From NCBI RefSeq assembly GCF_002899895.1, contig NZ_PPEI02000002.1:186001-250000 (forward strand): a stretch of DNA of 64,000 nucleotides, given 5' to 3'. The stretch is from Chryseobacterium oncorhynchi (GTDB lineage: Bacteria; Bacteroidota; Bacteroidia; Flavobacteriales; Weeksellaceae). Below are positions 63,405 through 64,000 of this stretch, piece by piece. Numbering within the stretch: position 1 is the first letter of the stretch; every line of letters begins with the position of its first letter. A program made the translations under genes and the position numbers. The notes beneath the pieces are model-generated. The model did no database searches. It worked only from the letters and a program-made list of their open reading frames with translations, and had not been told where the DNA came from.

Positions 63405-64000
63405 ATGAAATTTGAAAAGAAATCTTTGAAATTTTTAGAGAAATATTTAAACACTTCATCACCAACCGGTTATGAACACAAGGGACAAGAGGTTTGGATG
63501 GACTATATCCGACCATATGTAGATAAAATTGAAGTAGATCATTACGGAACATGCTATGGCATCATAAATCCTGAGGCTGAGTTTAAAGTAGTGATTGAAG
63601 CTCATGCTGATGAAATTTCATGGTATGTTAATTACATAACTGATGAAGGGCTAATCTACGTAATCAGAAATGGAGGTTCAGATCAGACTATTGCTCCATC
63701 TAAGGTAGTTAACATTCATGGAGAAAAGGGAATTGTAAAAGGGGTATTCGGATGGCCAGCCATTCATACCAGAAGCAATCAGAACGAACCTACTCCCAAA
63801 ATTGAGAATATCTTCATTGATTGTGGGGCTATTTCCAAAAAAGAAGTGGAAGAAATGGGAATCTTTGTAGGATGTATAATAACCTATCCTGATGAATTCT
63901 TTGAAATGAACGACAGATATTTCGTATGCAGAGCCTTAGACAACAGAATTGGAGGTTTTATGATTGCTGAAGTTGCACGCCTTTTAAAGGAAAATAAAAA
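63405..64000 (+). CDS. M42-family aminopeptidase, N-terminal part (cut by window edge)
   Basis: 198 codons from ATG at 63405 run off the window without a stop. The front reads KSLKFLEKYLNTSSPTGYE, then the zinc-binding IEAHADEISWYV and GGSDQTIAPSKVVNIHGEKG, then FIDCGAISKKEVEEMGI and CRALDNRIGGF with the second metal-binding Asp. This is the M42 glutamyl-aminopeptidase/DHP-type family of large cytoplasmic, tetrahedral complexes that trim peptides. It is divergent from DUF4294 with a 51-base gap. Confidence 0.87.
   Translation, partial: MKFEKKSLKFLEKYLNTSSPTGYEHKGQEVWMDYIRPYVDKIEVDHYGTCYGIINPEAEFKVVIEAHADEISWYVNYITDEGLIYVIRNGGSDQTIAPSKVVNIHGEKGIVKGVFGWPAIHTRSNQNEPTPKIENIFIDCGAISKKEVEEMGIFVGCIITYPDEFFEMNDRYFVCRALDNRIGGFMIAEVARLLKENK

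Noticed and set aside
1-64000. CRISPR arrays, tRNA or rRNA genes, phage genes
   Set aside because: No regularly spaced repeats, no cloverleaf with CCA-like end and no rRNA-like stretch was seen on either strand by eye.

Overview
The window looks like chromosome of a flavobacterium of the Chryseobacterium type (Bacteroidota, Weeksellaceae). This rests on an AT-rich composition, -7 elements of the Bacteroidota form TAnnTTTG, a SusC/SusD pair, lipoproteins with a bare LSC or AAC lipobox, a type IX secretion C-terminal domain, a GldI-like gliding lipoprotein, and domain families typical of the phylum (DUF3667, DUF4294, DUF4876, DUF6850, DUF6952). I see no rRNA, tRNA, CRISPR array, transposase or phage gene. 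The species is not determined.

Layout. 1-10 kb: the front part of a PhoX-type secreted phosphatase (cut by the window edge), a large di-heme peroxidase, a nucleoside phosphorylase, an OhrR-like regulator overlapping a Rossmann-fold gene, small membrane proteins, a secreted protein with YadA-like head repeats, tag glycosylase and a helical stress-type protein. 10-20 kb: fabI, then a polysaccharide utilisation locus on the minus strand (susC, susD, two GH30 glycosidases), facing a divergent MFS transporter and a Nudix-fold regulator whose catalytic box is degraded. 20-31 kb: a glutaryl-CoA-dehydrogenase-like enzyme, a secreted T9SS hydrolase, and a four-gene plus-strand operon (TonB receptor, DUF4876 lipoprotein, DUF6850 barrel, cytochrome c peroxidase). 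31-39 kb: minus-strand genes for a patatin/beta-barrel fusion, an AddB-like exonuclease, a DUF922 protein, a lipoprotein, rsmG and an M28 peptidase.

39-51 kb: aspartate aminotransferase, M16 peptidase, a peroxiredoxin/thioredoxin/DUF6952 redox operon, a Bax-inhibitor-1 protein, a LuxC-like acyl-CoA reductase divergent from a ferredoxin, then serC, serA and DUF1015. 51-56 kb: three tandem M28 peptidases, the first of which has lost a zinc ligand and the catalytic glutamate. 55.7-58.4 kb is the accessory stretch: an 820-base region with a sigma-54-like promoter and folded RNA signals, two tiny membrane ORFs, and a two-gene module (DUF4062 protein plus a 73-residue Cys/His protein), with related palindromes upstream of both genes. 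58-64 kb: a cyclophilin-FKBP fusion with GldI, ilvE, a stand-alone MnmD, a Nudix hydrolase, DUF4294 and the start of an M42 peptidase.

How the parts work together. The SusCD/GH30/MFS/Nudix block reads as one sugar-capture unit, probably for a beta-glucan. The TonB/DUF4876/DUF6850/peroxidase operon reads as one envelope system linking outer-membrane import to periplasmic redox chemistry. SerC and SerA give the first steps of serine synthesis. The best candidates for little-described biology are the DUF4062 module with its repeated palindrome, the TonB-DUF4876-DUF6850-peroxidase operon, the dead-enzyme member of the M28 triplet, and the sigma-54-like leader region.
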